From: Perognathus longimembris pacificus
Taxonomy: Eukaryota; Chordata; Mammalia; Rodentia; Heteromyidae
Length of the DNA stretch: 64,000 nucleotides
Assembly (NCBI RefSeq): GCF_023159225.1
Contig: NC_063161.1
Location: 120,814,958 to 120,878,957, forward strand
Reading direction: 5' to 3'
Below the pieces are notes generated by a model. The model did not search any database and was not told where the DNA came from. It saw only the letters and a list, made by a program, of their open reading frames with translations. The position numbers and the translations under genes are program-made. Positions within the stretch are counted from its first letter, which is position 1. Every line of letters begins with the position of its first letter. Of the stretch, positions 50,446 to 61,385 are shown piece after piece.

Positions 50446-50598
50446 TAGAGCTCCTATTCTCTAAATATTTTACTAAATTCATAATGTATAATATATAAAC
50501 TATTATAAACATTCTCAGTTTAATTTTAGGTAATTGTTCAGATAGTAAATCTTCAGAGTACAAGTTCCCTTTGGGGTTGAGACAAAAATGAACTTCCT

Positions 50599-50805
50599 GG
50601 GCTGGGGATATGGCCTAGTGGCAAGAGTGCTTGCCTCGTATACATGAGGCCCTGGGTTCGATTCCCCAGCACCACATATACACAAAATGGTGAGAAGTGG
50701 CGCTGTGGTTCAAGTGGTAGAGTGCTAGCCTTGAGCAAGACGAAGCCAGGGACAATGCTCAGGCCCTGAGTCCAAGCCCCAGGACTGGCCAAAAAAAAAA
50801 AAAAA
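50599..50805 (+). mobile_element. IDL-Geo-like SINE
   Basis: Target duplication GAACTTCCT at 50590-50598 and 50806-50814. Absent from the copy 1 flank. Confidence 0.92.
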
Positions 50806-50984
50806 GAACTTCCTTAGAAAGAGCCATACACATGACCTTCTTCTCTACTTGCTGACTTCTGTTTGAAGACCATTAATGCAGAAAAGGGATCATTAGACTT
50901 TTCCTTCTGCTAGCTTCAAGCACTGGAGCAATTTCAACAAGGAACATCATTCACTACTTCAGAAGTTTCTAATTCTCAGTTTTT

Positions 50985-51207
50985 GTTTCTTTCTTTCTTT
51001 CTTTCTTTTTTTTTTTCCAGTCCTGGGCTTTGTCTCAGGGCCTGAGCACTGTCCCTGGCTTCTTTTTACTCAAGGCTACCACTCTGCCACTTGAGCCACA
51101 GCTCCACTTCTGGCTGTTTTTCTATATATGAGGTGCTGGCAAATTGAACCTAGGGCTTCATGTATATGAGGCAAGCACTCTTGCCACTAAGCCATATTCT
51201 CAGACCT
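50985..51207 (-). mobile_element. IDL-Geo-like SINE
   Basis: Inverse copy with a (TTTC)n-rich tail side. Absent from the copy 1 flank near 45300. Confidence 0.88.
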
Positions 51208-52486
51208 CGGTTTTAGTTTTGTACTTTTTAAGTGGTGGTGGTTTGATGGTCTAATTTGTCCACCTGTCATGGAACTGCATTCTGATTCATAGTGAAGTAA
51301 TTTCCATAGAGGAGAACACAGAAAGAGACTAGGTAGGCATTGTTCTTTGTTAAAATTTCCATTGCATCTGACTTTTTATTTCTCTTGTACAGTTTCTTAG
51401 AAAGCAAAAACCATAGCTGCTTGTGGGCTTGAAATAAAAACTATATTTTCGATTCTCATGAAAGTAAAAGAAAGGAAGTGATCACTGAAGCAAAAATGAC
51501 AGAGGACAGTCAAACATGGCAGCCTGTGACAGTCCTCTCAGCAGGTGGAGATCTGAAAGACTAGAGACCAGACCTATCCAGGCAGGAAGTTGAAATATTA
51601 CCACTAAAATAAACAAAGCAAATGGAGACATGGGAGCAGGGTGTCAAGTGGGAGAGTGCATGCCTAGCATCACAGACAATAAAAGGCTACTATTCAACAA
51701 TAATCTTCAAGTCAATGACCACAAATGACAACGTGTTCATAGCAAAATTCAATGTAGCAAAGACTTGGGAGGACTGGAGATCAATGGTGAATTTCACAAA
51801 GGAATGGAAATAGCTGTTTCTAATACATTCAAGGAAGAGCTATCCCTACGTTAGTGAATTCCTCCTCTTTGCAGGAGCATGTATATGAGTTTCTTCATTC
51901 ATAAATTTGGAATCAGCCATGAGGAAAAAGAGAGAATCTAACTAATCAACTTAAAGGATTCAGTCACTGGAAGGATTGTGAAATTTATCTTGTCTGTGAC
52001 TCTGTCTAGTCAATAATCTAAGCAAACAAGGGAAAGATTTTCTTCAAAAGAGAAATAAGAGAGAATCTGGTTATCTCAAAAGTTCCTTTCTTAATCTGAA
52101 CAACAACTACTAGTATGAGTTATGTTTTTGAAAACAATACCACAAAACAAATACATAAGAAATGGAAATCAATTCCTATTCTATACATCTTTGAAAATAC
52201 CTACTCTCTTCCAAATAGGAGTAGGTGTGTTATGCCAATTTATAGAGTTTTGGAGGAAAACATAAATATGGAGGTATGGATGAAGTATTCCAAACACATC
52301 CACGATCTAAAATCACCATCTGAGGAAGTCAAGATACTGGCTCCATTGGAAAAGCTCACTATAAAATAGAAGACTGGAAAGAGACTTAGGAATCAACATC
52401 CCAGGAGAAGCCACAGCTTGAAATCATACATTGCTGGTATGGCAAAGGATCCTAGGTACCACCTCCAATATCAAAGTGCAATTGTT

Positions 52487-52524
52487 GGGGCTGGGAAGAT
52501 GTCCGAGTGGCAAGAGCACTTGCC
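52487..52524 (+). mobile_element. 38-bp SINE head with target duplication
   Basis: Only the first 38 bp of the IDL-Geo-like SINE (through box A) are present. No A-tail. Flanked by a perfect 16-bp direct repeat TCAAAGTGCAATTGTT at 52471-52486 and 52525-52540. Confidence 0.85.
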
Positions 52525-53314
52525 TCAAAGTGCAATTGTTCATTGTTTCTTAAAGCAATGAAGCATAATGTAACTTTGTCTAAGTTCTAAGGAAAGGAGG
52601 AAAAGGAGCTAGACTCATCGACAAAGCACCATGGGTCTTCTGCTAGTATATCCAGATGTTTATTGCCAAACCTAGATGTTTATGCCAGCCTCCAATTCTT
52701 CACTTAAAGGAAGAAGGTTAAAGTTTTAACTTTTCTACAGGCATTCTGCTTTCTTGGAATCATACTTCGGGGCATCAGTTAAGGGAGGTACAAAGCTGAC
52801 TCCTCTGGATTTTAGACAAAGGCAAACAATAGTGTCACATGTACTAAAGAAAATGGCTAACTGCCCTACTATATTCAGTATTACTTTCATGGAAATATTC
52901 TGCCAAGCACCTAAAAATGCATAGGAACATTTGCTATTGACAACTCTATTAATGTTTTGAAGCCATTTAATTTATGAGCCAACTGGGAATTGCAGAGTAT
53001 GCACAGCATCTGACATAAGTCCAAGCAGAATGGAATAGCAGTGTCAAATTGTTTATTCTGAGTAATGGGTAATACTGTAAGTTGTGTATTGTGGACTTTG
53101 TTAACATAATTAAATGTTTTATTACATTGAAATTGTACTCAAGCCTCTCTGTATTTCCATGTTTCTGTATTTTCACTTGGATTTGATGAAATATTTTGAA
53201 CATTCAGTAAGCTGTTCAGTGGCCCATCTTCTATTTTATTTATGAGTTATATAAGTTTTGATTCTTGCTCAGTTTTGGAAGCACCTATGCTATAATAATC
53301 CAACATAGTTCTGT

Positions 53315-53325
53315 ATGTGTGTGTT

Positions 53326-53374
<49 letters not shown>
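53315..53374. repeat. (TG)n
   Basis: Long TG run with one imperfect unit near its start. Confidence 0.97.
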
Positions 53375-53375
<1 letters not shown>

Positions 53376-53376
53376 T

Positions 53377-53590
53377 TTGGGCCTGAATTAGGGCCTAAGC
53401 ACTCTCCCTGAACTTTCTTTTCATGGTTACTGTTCTACTGATGGAGCCACAGCACCACCTCTGGCTTTTTGGGGTAGTTAATTGTAGAAAAAAAGTTGGA
53501 CTCTCCTGTGCTGGCAGGCTGTGAACCAAGACCCTCACATATGAGCTTCCTGAGTATCTAGGCTTATAGTCATAAGTTGCCTGCACCCTA
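53377..53590 (-). mobile_element. B1/ID composite SINE
   Basis: Diverged inverse copy right after a (TG)n run. Confidence 0.7.
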
Positions 53591-53794
53591 CCTCAATTAA
53601 CTTAATTCTTGTATGTGTGTAAATATATAATACATATATACACACACATACATATAGTAAAGCTGATGTACAGAAAGGTTATAGTTATACAAGTTAGAGA
53701 ATGAGTACATTTCTGTTTGAATAGTATCACATCTTCTTTCCTTTTAACTTAATTAACTTAATTATGTTGCTAAAATTTCTAGGCTTCTTTTTTA

Positions 53795-54022
53795 GTATTG
53801 TTGGTGGTGAGGCTTGAACTCAGGGCCTGGGCCCTGTCCCTGAGGTATTTTACTCAAAGTTAGCACTCAACTAATTTCAAGCCACAGCACCACTTCTGGT
53901 TCTGTATTAGCTAGTTGGATATAACAGTCTCATGGACTTCCCTGTCCAGGCTGGCTTTGAACTTCGATCACCATAACTCATGGTCCTGAATCACTAGGAC
54001 GACAGAAGTCATCCACCCACTC
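53795..54022 (-). mobile_element. B1/ID composite SINE
   Basis: Inverse copy; CTTGAACTCAGGGCCTGGGC marks the tail side. Confidence 0.72.
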
Positions 54023-54407
54023 CCGGTAGTTAATTTTGATGAAGATTTTGATTTCTATTTCAGCATATTGAATTCACAAACTGTAAGTGCTGTTTAAAGT
54101 AGCATTTTAAAAAATGTTGGATATATTATTTTGCCATTTTAAAATCTGTCTGTCATCTGTAAATCTGTTCCAGGATTACACTTGTAATGTTATCCCCTAA
54201 AGAGAATGAGGTCTAGGTCACTGCAATTTGAAGTCAGCCTAGAACGAAAAGTTCACTTCTTGGAATAACAAGCCAATACCCAGGTTGCAGCCTTGACTGA
54301 GGAGGTAGAGTGTCAGCTAGCAAGCAATGCCAAGAAAGCAGAAAACATTGATTCCAAACTTGAGTATTGTCAAACAACAAAAAGTCCTTATGAATATACA
54401 CAGTCAG

Positions 54408-54408
<1 letters not shown>

Positions 54409-54466
<58 letters not shown>

Positions 54467-54507
54467 GGGGGGGGGAGACCGAGACCGAGACAGAGAGAGA
54501 CAGAGAA
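54409..54507. repeat. (CA)28, G11, then GAGACC/GA-rich repeat
   Basis: Compound simple repeat. CA ends at 54464 and the G run is 54465-54475. Confidence 0.95.
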
Positions 54508-55443
54508 ATCGAAGGTTCTGCACAGAAGAAAGAGCTCACATTGTATTTGATACTATTGTCTTCTCCACTTCAGAGTCATGACCTGTCTTGTTTCTGACTA
54601 TTCTCCTATGCTTTCTGCTTATTAATCTGGCAATTTGTTGACCCAATAGTACCAATGCCATCCACTTTCCCAGAGCAGTGGGCAGCATCAGTCAACACCT
54701 TCCCTGCACCACTGGTTCCTCTGCTAAGCCATTTGATTTTCTTAAATTCCCATTCCTTTCTCCCTGCTTCTTCTGATGTGATGCTCTTATAACTCTGACT
54801 CCCTTCGGCTCTATTCCCTTTCATTTTAACACTTGGAGAACGGTAAATTGAAATTTCTTTTGCTCCCTATGTAGTTTCCACACTCCCATCAGAAGATCTC
54901 AGTTTAACAATCTTAACCTTGACAAAGTGTCATCTGTGTATATTGCAAACTCATGTATGCAGCTAGAAGCAACCATATGCACTTAGATGTCTACTGTCTT
55001 TTTAAACCTGTGAAAGTTCTCCATGCCACAATCGACCTTTTCCTGTGACTATTTGATCAAATTTCTGCTCATATTATATGGATTATGTGTGATTCTAATT
55101 TGTATATTTCCTTCACTGAAGAAAAACAAGAAAAAAAAAGAAATTGCATATGTTAGGCATTTAACTATATCCTAAAAGCAGGACACAGTCTGCTTCAGAG
55201 AACATCAGTGTTATTTTCTTTTTAGTGCATTTCATCCATAGATACACCTTATATAGGTTGTGCAAATATTACTCTACTGAGAAAAGTATTTCCAGCACAA
55301 GAAGAAACCAATTGACACTGATAATTTGAGAAAAATAAGCACAGGTGATGGAAATCCATTTTCGTTCCTTTGATAAGATTCCACAAGCACTGCAAGATTC
55401 AAGTGGAGAGTGAAACACATACAATAAAATTCTTTAGTAAAAC

Positions 55444-55755
55444 TTTAATGAACAAACTGAGAAATTAATTACATATATAAACCACAAGATAAAATAACAC
55501 ATGATAATAAGTATAAACATAATTTAAATTTGGTAATTAAATATGTAAATAGAGGGATAGATACATCTGTGTGGAAGAAGGGAAGAGAGTCTAGAAAATT
55601 GAACATCATTTAACCAACCCTTCTGAAAAAATTTAAGAAAGTCACTGAAGTCATGTCAAATCATAGCAGAAATGACAACTTTGGAAAATGGCACAGTCCC
55701 ATGAAGGGAGACACTGTCTTCCATCAGTGAGGCCATTTCCATGTAGGATGAGATC
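55444..55755 (-). terminator. IFNA: IFNA copy 3 3'UTR
   Basis: AT-rich 3'UTR with a candidate ATTAAA poly(A) signal on the minus strand at 55444-55449, in the position equivalent to copy 2. Confidence 0.48.
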
Positions 55756-56325
55756 TCATTCTTCACTCTTTATGCTTTCTAGAAGGTTTGCTGATGAAGA
55801 GAAATATCTCATGATTTCTGCCCTGACAACCTCCCAGGCACAAGGGCTGAACTTCTTCTCCTGCAGGTAGAGAGAGATCCTGTGGAAGTGTCTCCTCACA
55901 GCCAGCGTGGAGTCCTCAAGCACCATGGCAGGCGCTTCCTCTCCCTCCTTCCTGGCCACACAGGCTCTCAGCTCATGCAGCTGGGCAGAGAGGCCAGTGC
56001 ACAGTGTGGCCACAAGGCTCTTCTCCCAAGGGGCAGGCCAGCTCTTTGTGCTGAAGAGGCTGTAGATCTGCTGGGTCATCTCATGGAGCACAGCGATGGC
56101 TTCAGCCTTCTGGACCTGCTCTGCATCAAAGGCCTCCTGGGGGAATCCAAAGTCCTTTCTGTCCCTCAGGCAGGAGAACAGTGAGGTTCTCCTCATCTGT
56201 CCCAGGAGGAGCAAGGCTCTTTTGTTTCCCAGGCTGTGGGTGGGAGGCAGCTCACAGCCCAGGGAGCAGGTTGCTCTGCAGCTGAGCATCAGCAGGCTCA
56301 CCAGGCAGACCAAGGGCAGGGCCAT
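55756..56325 (-). CDS. IFNA: Interferon alpha, copy 3
   Basis: Encodes a 189-residue interferon alpha with the same 23-residue signal peptide and five mature cysteines as the other copies. It differs from copy 1 at about seven coding bases before the C-terminal switch; the visible protein changes are Arg62Gln (HEMTQQ) and CAWEVVR. The C-terminus is [11 protein letters not shown]. The frame is open 37 codons further upstream, but this covers the 5'UTR and TATA region, so the ATG before the signal peptide is used. Intact and expected to be functional. The divergent interferon starts 1.5 kb upstream on the same strand. Confidence 0.95.
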   Translation of the reverse strand: MALPLVCLVSLLMLSCRATCSLGCELPPTHSLGNKRALLLLGQMRRTSLFSCLRDRKDFGFPQEAFDAEQVQKAEAIAVLHEMTQQIYSLFSTKSWPAPWEKSLVATLCTGLSAQLHELRACVARKEGEEAPAMVLEDSTLAVRRHFHRISLYLQEKKFSPCAWEVVRAEIMRYFSSSANLLESIKSEE

Positions 56326-56416
56326 TGTGGATGGGGCAGGTGCTGCTGGAGTGGCTGAGGTGCGGATGCTGAAGCTTTGGCTGTGCGGAGTGTGAGGACC
56401 TTGATTGCTCCCTTGG

Positions 56417-56500
56417 CTCAAGTAGGGGCTGGGCAAGGTTCCACTTTCTGAATGCCCCTCTCACTTTCTACTTCTCTATTTTATTTTCATTTATGATTTC
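56417..56500 (-). promoter_or_regulatory. IFNA: IFNA copy 3 promoter, altered TATA
   Basis: The TATA-like box reads TACTTGAG (56417-56424), one base weaker than in copies 1 and 2. The virus-response element upstream (56461-56495) contains GAAAGTGA, a better IRF core than the GAAAATGA of the other copies. Different induction strength is an inference. Confidence 0.7.
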
Positions 56501-56708
56501 ATGCTTCAGTTTAGAGCGGCATTTCCCAAGCACTTGTTTTCACCACGATCTTTTTTCCTCTATCATCCTGATTGGCTTACATTCTTTTACTTAATGGAAC
56601 TGATGAATTTGAAAAATGCACATGTATTGAACCCTACTGGTATACATTAACTAAATTATTGCTTTATACATAAAAAGTGCAAATGGTGGGTTAGAAATGA
56701 CGAGTTTC

Positions 56709-56922
56709 GGGCTGGGGATATAGCCTAGTGGCAAGAGTGCCTGCCTCGGATACACGAGGCCCTAGGTTCGATTCCCCAGCACCACATATACAGAAAACGG
56801 CCAGAAGCGGCGCTGTGGCTCAAGTGGCAGAGTGCTAGCCTTGAGCGGGAAGAAGCCAGGGACAGTGTTCAGGCCCTGAGTCCAAGGCCCAGGACTGGCC
56901 AAAAAAAAAAAAAAAAAAAAAG
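56709..56922 (+). mobile_element. IDL-Geo-like SINE, young
   Basis: Full-length copy with box A, box B and a ~21-A tail. Differs by only a few bases from the copies at 59505 and (inverse) 61172. Confidence 0.93.
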
Positions 56923-57627
56923 TCAATGAACCTGTGAATATTGATGAATAACATTCTCTAATGTTTAAATCATCTGTTGGAAATTTTAAATGATGTTTCT
57001 GCAACAAGAAAATAGAAGATTTCTTTTCTCCCTTACTTGTCTTTACTACAGATAGTAAAAAAATGAAGAAATCGCTCATTTAAGAAAGCCATCCTTCTTT
57101 GCTTGTGTGTCAACTAAATAGACTTCTCTCTCAATTTCTTCTACATGATATCATATGGGAATAAATTCAGATCCTTTTAATATGGATAAAAGTGATATTT
57201 CTTTGGCTCCTTAACACATTCCAAAAGATCCACCACACAATTTTCTTATTTCTAAGTGAGGAGAATAGTATCAAATGCCATAGAAGTATTTGTATGTACA
57301 AGTGGAAGATGTCAAGCCAAAATAGCAGATATCTGGCGTTCAGGTTCTTGGCATATGACATAGAGGATGGAGCAACTGGCAAGTCAACTGATGAGGAATC
57401 TCCTCATGGAGCACTTCTACAGGAATGATGAGTTTGTTCTATTACCTAATTAGTGGTAGTTTTTTTTTTTTTTAATTTTTAGACCCAGTAACATCACCTT
57501 ATCTGAAAAATGCCTTTCGTTGGAGTACCTTGAGAATCTGTCATAGCAATATGTATTTGAAATTAGGAAATGGAAAATGCTCAAACAAAATTTAACAACT
57601 ATGTACAAGTCACATTTAAAAACATTA

Positions 57628-57633
57628 TTTATT
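57628..57633 (-). terminator. Poly(A) signal of the divergent interferon
   Basis: AATAAA on the minus strand about 180 bp after the stop codon, in an AT-rich 3'UTR. Confidence 0.5.
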
Positions 57634-57815
57634 AAAGAATATAATAAATTTCTTCCCTCTGAAAAAGTTCAGTAATCTCATAATGGATAATTTTCATCAC
57701 ACTTTAAAAATAGTGGTAGATGGACTTTTAAAGTCGTGGAAACATTTGAGTGGAGATTCCGTTCAGCTAAGGATAAAGTGAAATTGCTTGAGAGACATTC
57801 ACCTAAGTGGGATCT

Positions 57816-58328
57816 CTAGTTGCTGACTTCTGTGTACCACTGGCTGATGCGAGAAAGGGACCTGTGGATTTCTGCTCTGACAATCTCCCAGGCATAAGGG
57901 CTGTACCGCTTTCTCTGCAGGTAACTCAAGAGACTTTTGAAAAAGTTGCGCACAGAAAGTTCTGCCTTGGGACAAGACACGTTTTGTTCCCTTGCCATCT
58001 CCAGTCGTTGCAGACCCTGATGGAGCCTAGAGCGCAACTCATTCAGGACCTGTCCGTCCCGGGCGGGTGGGTGGTCCCTCGTGGAGATGTTGAAGATCTG
58101 CTGGAGCATCAGTCTCTTCACACTGGTGGCTTCTGTCTTCTGGATTGTAAACGTGAAGTTCTCCCTATCATCCAGGCATTGGTGAGAGGGGATCATTTGC
58201 AGCTGTTGTAGAAGCTGAAGAATGTGCTGGAGCTCTGGGTCAGGGCTCCAGGGCACTGCGCTGCCTGGTGAGCAGGCAGGGTGCAAGCAGAACACCAGTG
58301 TTGTCAGGAGGAGCTGGAGGTGGACCAT
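57816..58328 (-). CDS. Divergent compact type I interferon (limitin/IFN-zeta- or IFN-delta-like)
   Basis: Encodes a 170-residue single-exon protein with a signal peptide (MVHLQLLLTTLVFCLHPACS). Type I interferon membership is shown by QCLDDRENF (residues 50-58), MLQQIFN (74-80), a helix-D region LSVRNFFKSLLSYLQRKRYS (124-143) and [10 protein letters not shown] (145-154). It is shorter than IFN-alpha because of gaps in the AB loop, where the FPQE part is missing, and in the CD loop. Mature cysteines are only Cys51 (equivalent to IFN-alpha Cys29) and a new Cys119; the N-terminal Cys and the Cys of CAW are missing (Tyr145). Three N-glycosylation sequons (Asn57, Asn80, Asn116) contrast with none in the IFNA genes here. 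The start codon lies in a strong context (CGCCATGG). It is not IFN-kappa or IFN-epsilon by sequence. Secretion and IFNAR binding are inferred; the subtype is open. Confidence 0.85.
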   Translation of the reverse strand: MVHLQLLLTTLVFCLHPACSPGSAVPWSPDPELQHILQLLQQLQMIPSHQCLDDRENFTFTIQKTEATSVKRLMLQQIFNISTRDHPPARDGQVLNELRSRLHQGLQRLEMAREQNVSCPKAELSVRNFFKSLLSYLQRKRYSPYAWEIVRAEIHRSLSRISQWYTEVSN

Positions 58329-58329
58329 G

Positions 58330-59112
58330 GCGAGGTCGGTAGTTCTCTGTGCGGCCTGGAGGGGGAGCGCTGGGGCGTTGGGCGTGGCGGGAGGTGCGGC
58401 CTGGCGGTGGGCGGGGCTGCCGGAGCTCTGGCTGGGAGTTGTGCTTTAATAGTGCAGTTAGCAGCTCCGTTTTCACAGCCGGGCAGGCTGTGCGCTGTTC
58501 CTGAGGCGCGCGGAGCCAGGGGCGCGAGCACAGAGATGGGGTTCGATGTCCAGCAGGGGGCGCGCTGGGGCGGTGGGCGTGGCGGGAGGTGCGGCCTGGT
58601 GGTGGGCGGGGCTGCCGGAGGTCTGGCTGGGAGTTGTGCTTTAATAGTGCAGTTGGCAGCTCCGTTTTCACAGCGGGGCAGTCTGTGGAGGCGCGCGGAG
58701 CCGGGCGCGCGGGGCGCCGGCGGCACGGGCCTGAAGCTGTCCGGTCCACCGCTGTCCGCGGTGTTTGCACACTGGGTTTTAGACACACACGTTGTAGGTG
58801 TGGTGTGGTGTGGCGTTATTTTATTTTAAGGCTTTGGATCGCGGGGCACAGGTAGGGATGCGGGGCGACGCGGCGCCCCTGGCCGGGGCAGAGCGCACGG
58901 AGGAGCGGAGGACGCGGAGAGGCGCGCTCCTCGGGATAGCCGGGGCTCACAGGTGTCCTCGCGGAGCCCGCGGGTGTCTCTGGGACCTCGGCTCTGGGAG
59001 GCGCGCGGCGGGGGAAGAGGATCGAACCCGCTTTTCTTTGTGACTCTTCGTCCCAGGTTGACCCAAGGTTCCCGGGGATCGCGGCGCTCTGGGCACGCGG
59101 GGTTTTATAAGG
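58330..59112. promoter_or_regulatory. CpG-rich block upstream of the divergent interferon
   Basis: About 780 bp with very dense CpG and GC content, against an otherwise AT-rich window. It starts at the ATG of the divergent interferon and holds GC boxes (GGGCGGGGC near 58410 and 58605) and TATA-like motifs. A TTTTATAAGG at about 59103-59112 marks its far edge and could serve either strand. Long open frames cross it on both strands, but they follow from GC-rich composition and show no recognisable protein. Confidence 0.75.
58365..58690 (-). repeat. 195-bp tandem duplication of the core promoter
   Basis: Two copies of about 130 bp (58365-58495 and 58560-58690), offset by 195 bp, differ at only a few bases. 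On the minus strand each carries GTGAAAACGG, then CACTATTAAAGC (TATA-like), then a GC box. The proximal TATA-like motif is about 120 bp from the start codon. Confidence 0.85.
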
Positions 59113-59504
59113 TGCAGATGGAGCACTGGCCACACAGCTGTGCTCTCTTGCTGTCTGTTCTGGATTGTTCTACCGTTTTCGCCCTCCTGGCCATACGTCA
59201 TATTGTTCTGTGCTCAAAGTTGCTCCTTTTGAGTGTTGTGGAATGAAGTTCCTTCTGACTCTCCCAGTCTGCCTTCGACACGACGTTTGCACTCTCGAAA
59301 CAGATGATACTAAGCACAAGGACAGAAATGAACACACCACCCAATCTGGAAGAAATAGGTTTATTGTTCAAGTTCATGGAGTTGGTAAGCTTTGTAGACT
59401 AGAAGGATGGTTTTTAATCATTGTGAAGGTTAACATATGTACTGTAAAATATATGTAGTTACTTAAACTCAACTAAAAAAAACTAATTTAAAAAAGAACT
59501 TTGC

Positions 59505-59712
59505 GGGCTGGGGATATAGCCTAGTGGCAAGAGTGCCTGCCTCGGATACACGAGGCCCTAGGTTCGATTCCCCAGCACCACATATACAGAAAACGGCCAG
59601 AAGCGGCGCTGTGGCTCAAGTGGCAGAGTGCTAGCCTTGAGCGGGAAGAAGCCAGGGACAGTGCTCAGGCCCTGAGTCCAAGGCCCAGTACTGGCCAAAA
59701 AAAAAAAAAAAA
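59505..59712 (+). mobile_element. IDL-Geo-like SINE, young
   Basis: Full-length. Box A at 59517-59527, box B at 59561-59571. Target duplication AAAAAGAACTTTGC at 59491-59504 and 59713-59726. Confidence 0.95.
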
Positions 59713-60404
59713 AAAAAGAACTTTGCACTCTCATTGTCCATGATTTTAAGATTGTTTTGGATGCCACGTAATTCTGTAATATTCATGACAGGAGGACAAT
59801 GACAAGGGCAGTTTTAGGTAGTTTTTGTCACAGCACGTTGGACCAGAAATGAATTGTGTTATGAAGTGTCTGTAGGTAACCCACTGTGATAAGGGCATAA
59901 GTAGCTTATCCAAACCACCAATTCAGGAGTCATTGTATTACTGATAGTAATGTTGTAGTTATCTTCCTTTAGTTACAAGATATAGTTCAATTCAATTCTC
60001 TCCAAGGTTTATTTAATTCATTCTAATTCTACCTAAGTAACAAAAACAGAATGGCTTCCTGAGGTTGAAAATATGGTTTATTGAAATAGGATAAAGTATC
60101 TATGAAATGACTTAAGAGTCACACTGTCTGGTCCCAAGCCATAATCCCACTAATCACAAGGTCAAGAATGCACAACTGAAGCTCAGAGAATCTTTCTTAT
60201 TCAACAGCCATATTATCTGGTATTATAACTGTTATAACATACATGGTTTCAAACTATCTTAAAATCAAGGGCAACGAGAGTCTAATTTCTTCTACCACAT
60301 GAAACCAGGAACTCGTATTACAAAATTTCTGATGCAGTACTCAAAGGGAGTAACTTTTAGTAAAGTAGTACATGAGGTAAGACCAAGCAAAAAGAATTAT
60401 AGAT

Positions 60405-60945
60405 TTTCTGCTAGGATTATCCTAGAAGTGTACTAATTGTTCCCAATGAGGGAAACCACAGAGTCTATGTTTCTTTGGTTTTGGTGCACTCCACTAAGTA
60501 TGATAAACTCCAAGTTATGGAAATAAGTGGTCTATCATTGTCCTTGTTATTTTCAACCTACCATGTGAAATTATGCCATTTTCTTTTGTCTTTCTCCCCC
60601 ACGGCTTTACCCCTGATGTCACTGTTACTGGATCGTGGTACCATGGGTATTCTACATACGTTTATTGGAACTAGGGAAGGATATGGAAGGGGAACATTAA
60701 AATGGAGATACAGAGGATAAAAGATGAACCAAGGCAACAGCAATACTTACAAAAATATAGGGTGTAAAACAACTGTACAACTCATGGAAATCAGGTGAGG
60801 GATTTGTGAAGGGGGAAGGTGGGAGAAAAAGAGGGAGGAGGTAGTAAGTTGGATATGAAATGCACTCACTGCCTTACATATGAAAGAAACTGTAACCCTT
60901 TTTTATATAACTTTAACAATAAATAATTTTTTAAAAAACCAATTT
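60405..60945 (+). mobile_element. L1 3' end inside the 330-bp array
   Basis: Plus-strand L1 3'UTR ending AATAAATAATTTTTTAAAAAA. It splits the first two units of the tandem array. Target duplication is not clear. Confidence 0.75.
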
Positions 60946-61171
60946 CAGGTCAATCCACAGTAATGAATCATAGTTTGATTTGGAGTGTCATGAACATTTC
61001 TGTCAGGACTCAAACCACAGTCCTACTAATCTCACATTCATTATGCACGACTGGAATAGGGAGAATCTTTCAAATTCACCAGCCATATTTCCTGGTGTTA
61101 CAACTATTAAAACATGACAGGTTTTCTACAACTATTCTAAAATGATGGGTGGTGAGAGCAAATCTTTCTTT

Positions 61172-61385
61172 TTTTTTTTTTTTTTTTTTTTTGGCCAGTC
61201 CTGGGCCTTGGACTCAGGGCCTGAGCACTATCCCTGGCTTCTTCCCGCTCAAGGCTAGCACTCTGCCACTTGAGCCACAGCGCCGCTTCTGGCCGTTTTC
61301 TGTATATGTGGTGCTGGGGAATCGAACCTAGGGCCTCGTGTATCCGAGGCAGGCACTCTTGCCACTAGGCTATATCCCCAGCCCC
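61172..61385 (-). mobile_element. IDL-Geo-like SINE, young
   Basis: Inserted in a 330-bp array unit. Target duplication CAAATCTTTCTTT at 61159-61171 and 61386-61398. Confidence 0.94.

Larger units (their letters stand above)
40530..57000. repeat. Tandem segmental duplication carrying the IFNA genes
   Basis: Three units with one IFNA gene each, about 40530-46480, 46480-54650 and 54650 to about 57000. Flank matches by eye: 41600-42130 with 47950-48420; 45120-45450 with 50815-51330; 46480-46700 with 54655-54870. Gene spacing is 6.4 and 8.6 kb, the difference made by later insertions. Flanks look about 70-80% alike while genes are about 99% alike. Confidence 0.8.

Noticed and set aside
58240..58829. 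Two 182-residue open frames on opposite strands in the CpG block
   Set aside because: They overlap each other and the interferon, consist of Gly/Ala/Arg/Pro-rich translation of GC-rich DNA and repeat with the 195-bp duplication. No domain or conserved motif is seen.
59505..59712. Possible tRNA gene (good box A and box B)
   Set aside because: It is the tRNA-like head of a SINE with A-tail and target duplication, repeated many times in the window.
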